From Polycladomyces subterraneus (lineage in GTDB: Bacteria; Bacillota; Bacilli; Thermoactinomycetales; JIR-001), in contig NZ_JANRHH010000012.1 in the NCBI RefSeq assembly GCF_030433435.1, forward strand, positions 1 through 64,000: a DNA stretch of 64,000 nucleotides. Reading direction: 5' to 3'. How positions within the stretch are numbered: position 1 is the first letter of the stretch; each line of letters opens with the position of its first letter. The notes under the pieces are model-generated. The model was not told the DNA's origin. It made no database searches and saw nothing but the letters and a program-made list of their open reading frames with translations. Both the position numbers and the translations under genes were made by a program. Below, piece by piece: positions 62,201 through 64,000 of the stretch.

Positions 62201-62672
62201 ATTTTCGCATCACAATCAGAACGAAACCGAGCAAGACGATCAAAGCCGGCCAATAGGTGTGCAAGGTGTCGGAGATACCTGCCAGTCCTTCTACTTCTTT
62301 AATCTTTGGCCATGCGAACAAACCGACGGCGATCAGAAGCGCGCCGATGATACCGTTTTGTCGTTCCTTGAAGACCAATGCCCGTACCAAAAAGGCAGCG
62401 CCGACGATCCAGAGGATCATGCTCCAATGCTTCGGCCATGTGGGTATGTACAAAGGCGCCCATAACTGTAGTCCCACACCCGTCAGCATCGCCGCCCATA
62501 ACGTCAGGTTGCGATTGCGACGGGTGATCGCCGCCAGCAGGAGAATCAGCCCTGCGAACAACAGTCCGAACTCCCAGTGCCACAATCGATCGGTATAAGG
62601 CCAGTCGGTTTTGACCATCAACAACCCAACGCCAATGATGATCAATCCCAGGCCCATCCATTTGGACCGCAT
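62199..62672 (-). CDS. Small integral membrane protein
   Basis: A 157-residue protein with five to six hydrophobic helices and few polar loops (MGLGLIIIGVGLLMVKTDWP, FGLLFAGLILLLAAI, YWPALIVLLGFVLIVM). The pattern resembles the transmembrane part of LiaF/LiaI-type or DUF5668 proteins, but no C-terminal domain is present. GAGGTGAG precedes the ATG at a rather long 11 bases. Function unknown. Confidence 0.75.
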   Translation of the reverse strand: MRSKWMGLGLIIIGVGLLMVKTDWPYTDRLWHWEFGLLFAGLILLLAAITRRNRNLTLWAAMLTGVGLQLWAPLYIPTWPKHWSMILWIVGAAFLVRALVFKERQNGIIGALLIAVGLFAWPKIKEVEGLAGISDTLHTYWPALIVLLGFVLIVMRK

Positions 62673-62784
62673 ATCTCGGAACGCTCACCTCGCTGAAATT
62701 CCTGTATAATCGAACATACGGACAGCAATAGAAGGCGAAACAATCAAACTGTCGAAAGGGGTATCAATACCTGATGTTGAACCA

Positions 62785-63708
62785 TCAGGAAACCTTGCTT
62801 TTTTGAGATGACCAACGGATTTTCTTCCACCAAGCCACGTCGATTTCGGCCAGGATCATACCCAGGAAGATCAACAGACAACCCACTTGTGCCGTAGCGT
62901 TCAAAGTGACGCCTTTGAACCAGTAGTCGCCCAGTGCAGCAAAAACCGGTTCCATCGCAAAGATAAGGGCCACCCGGTTGGGCGTGGTGTATTTTTGAAA
63001 ATGGGTTTGTGCCCAAAAAGCCAATGCCGTACAGAATAAAGCGGTTACGATCAACGCGGTTGCCACGTCATGGTTCAGATATACGTCCGCGCGGAAAATC
63101 GCTGCGGGATTTTCCCAAATTGCGGAGGAGAGCAGACTGAAGAGCGCCACTGTTCCAATCTGCGCCGTGACGATCATGGAAGCATCCCCGTCCGGGGCGT
63201 ATTTTCCCGTATATACTATCTGGAGAGCAAACGCAATCGCGCACAAAAAAGCGAGTACATCTCCAATGTTAATCGCAGAAAAATCCACAAAAGCGAGCAG
63301 GTACAAACCGAGAACGGAACATAAGACACCTGCGACAGCCGTGGGTTTGGGTTTGATCCGCAAGATGAAAAAGGATATCACGGGAACCAGCGTGACGGAC
63401 AAGCCGGTCAGGAATCCGGACTTACCCGATGTGGTGTACAAGAGGCTCCAGGTTTGCAATGCGAACCCGAGATACAACCAGACACCCAGGAGCAGACCGA
63501 GATATCCAGCACGAAGGGCGCTTTCATTCGATCGATTGCGGGAAGTGACAGCAAAGGGAAGCATCAGCAAAAAAGCCAACCCGAAACGGACGGCCAAAAA
63601 AGAAAACGGAGGCAACACAGCGATGGCGTTTTGCACCAAGACGAATGTGATACCCCATATAAACGCGATTCCCAACAAGGTACCTTCTGCAATCCAGTGT
63701 TTGGACAT
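62785..63708 (-). CDS. EamA-family (drug/metabolite) transporter
   Basis: A 307-residue, ten-helix transporter with two EamA repeats. GTLLGIAFIWGITFVLVQNA and LSVTLVPVISFFILRIKP are typical of repeat 1, and the second repeat begins near IGDVLAFLCAIAFALQIVYT, with GALYF-like FAMEPVFAALGDYWFKG. ATG 63708 follows AAGGAGGGG; the frame continues upstream 74 codons without a ribosome site. It probably exports or imports a small organic solute. Confidence 0.92.
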   Translation of the reverse strand: MSKHWIAEGTLLGIAFIWGITFVLVQNAIAVLPPFSFLAVRFGLAFLLMLPFAVTSRNRSNESALRAGYLGLLLGVWLYLGFALQTWSLLYTTSGKSGFLTGLSVTLVPVISFFILRIKPKPTAVAGVLCSVLGLYLLAFVDFSAINIGDVLAFLCAIAFALQIVYTGKYAPDGDASMIVTAQIGTVALFSLLSSAIWENPAAIFRADVYLNHDVATALIVTALFCTALAFWAQTHFQKYTTPNRVALIFAMEPVFAALGDYWFKGVTLNATAQVGCLLIFLGMILAEIDVAWWKKIRWSSQKSKVS

Positions 63709-63877
63709 CCACGCCCCTCCTTCAAACAAAGTTTGATCCCATCTTATCACATTTGCGGGAAAAAGGGTGAGATTTGCGAAAATAGCCGCTTTCGTCGAAA
63801 ATAATGGATGAAGGGTTAAGGGGAAAAATGCGCCGACGCCGCGAAGCCCACGTGAAGTGAGGGAAAGGCGGGAAGTG

Positions 63878-64000
63878 ATGAGAAACTGGAAAAAAGCATG
63901 GGAAAGGGCATTGATGACCGCCGTCATCATGACGGGGTGGGGATGGATGGTATACGATTTGATTCACCCCGTTACTTTTTCGGCAGGTTGGTCTGTGCTA
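63878..64000 (+). CDS. Start of an unknown membrane protein gene (cut by window end)
   Basis: ATG 63878 follows GGGAAAGGCGGGAAG. The first 41 codons read MRNWKKAWERALMTAVIMTG then WGWMVYDLIHPVTFSAGW, a positively charged start followed by a membrane segment. The gene is divergent from the EamA gene and runs off the window. No family can be named. Confidence 0.55.
   Translation, partial: MRNWKKAWERALMTAVIMTGWGWMVYDLIHPVTFSAGWSVL

Noticed and set aside
1-64000. CRISPR arrays
   Set aside because: No regularly spaced direct repeats were seen; the repeats found are inverted or two-copy elements far apart.

Overview
The window is chromosomal DNA of a spore-forming, Gram-positive, aerobic Firmicute of moderate GC. 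Evidence for this is a gerE, gerM and small acid-soluble spore protein set, strong AGGAGG ribosome sites, many TTG/GTG starts, L-box and S-box riboswitches, a cytochrome b558-type sdhCAB, and the block racE - marR - gerM - rph - rdgB - ysnB - tig - clpX - lonB - lonA - ysxC, which follows Bacillus subtilis order. Base composition and the style of the genes suggest a Thermoactinomycetaceae-like or other thermophilic bacillus; the genus is an inference only.

Layout. 1-133: right end of an IS200/IS605-type element touching the stop codon of a purine permease (134-1510, -). 1.9-7.2 kb: fatty-acid oxidation genes (fadD, fadR, etfBA) with two FadR-type operators and a spore/cortex-hydrolase-like gene between them. 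7.4-11.4 kb: trxA, then three tandem paralogous membrane proteins on the minus strand. 11.7-17.9 kb: uvrC, mobA, a DUF2935-like gene, an rRNA pseudouridine synthase, a Nudix gene, and lysine-riboswitch-controlled lysC. 18.0-23.1 kb: a long untranslated region, then oppABCD (no oppF). 23.2-27.9 kb: SAM riboswitch-metX and sdhCAB. 28-38.8 kb: DUF1002 protein, a lipoprotein class B PBP, class I fumarase with a structured leader, a zinc-ribbon protein, HxlR regulator, M2-like peptidase, a HEWFH protein, SASP, an orphan gene and an M24 peptidase. 39.0 kb: gerE.

39.25-44.15 kb is an accessory scrapyard in otherwise conserved synteny: a tnpB remnant, tiny zinc-ribbon ORFs, a tRNA 3'-end fragment, a cupin gene, a phosphotransferase gene, a frameshifted GC-rich spermidine-synthase-like pseudogene, a truncated HTH gene and the last codons of a serine recombinase. 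44.2-45.5 kb: a membrane-anchored protein and a secreted metzincin. 45.7-64 kb: the conserved racE to ysxC block, with clpP between tig and clpX, plus a frameshifted femX-like gene, ddl, two membrane-protein genes and the start of an unknown membrane gene.

The most unusual observation is a pair of about 115-nt non-coding sequences, one in the leader of fumarase (minus strand, about 32.69-32.80 kb) and one between ysnB and tRNA-Arg (plus strand, about 50.69-50.81 kb). They are roughly three-quarters identical, with some compensatory changes, and their 3' ends resemble the right end of IS200/IS605 elements. They could be domesticated or decayed omega-RNA-like sequences, or an undescribed structured RNA. 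All calls were made by reading the sequence; no database search was run.
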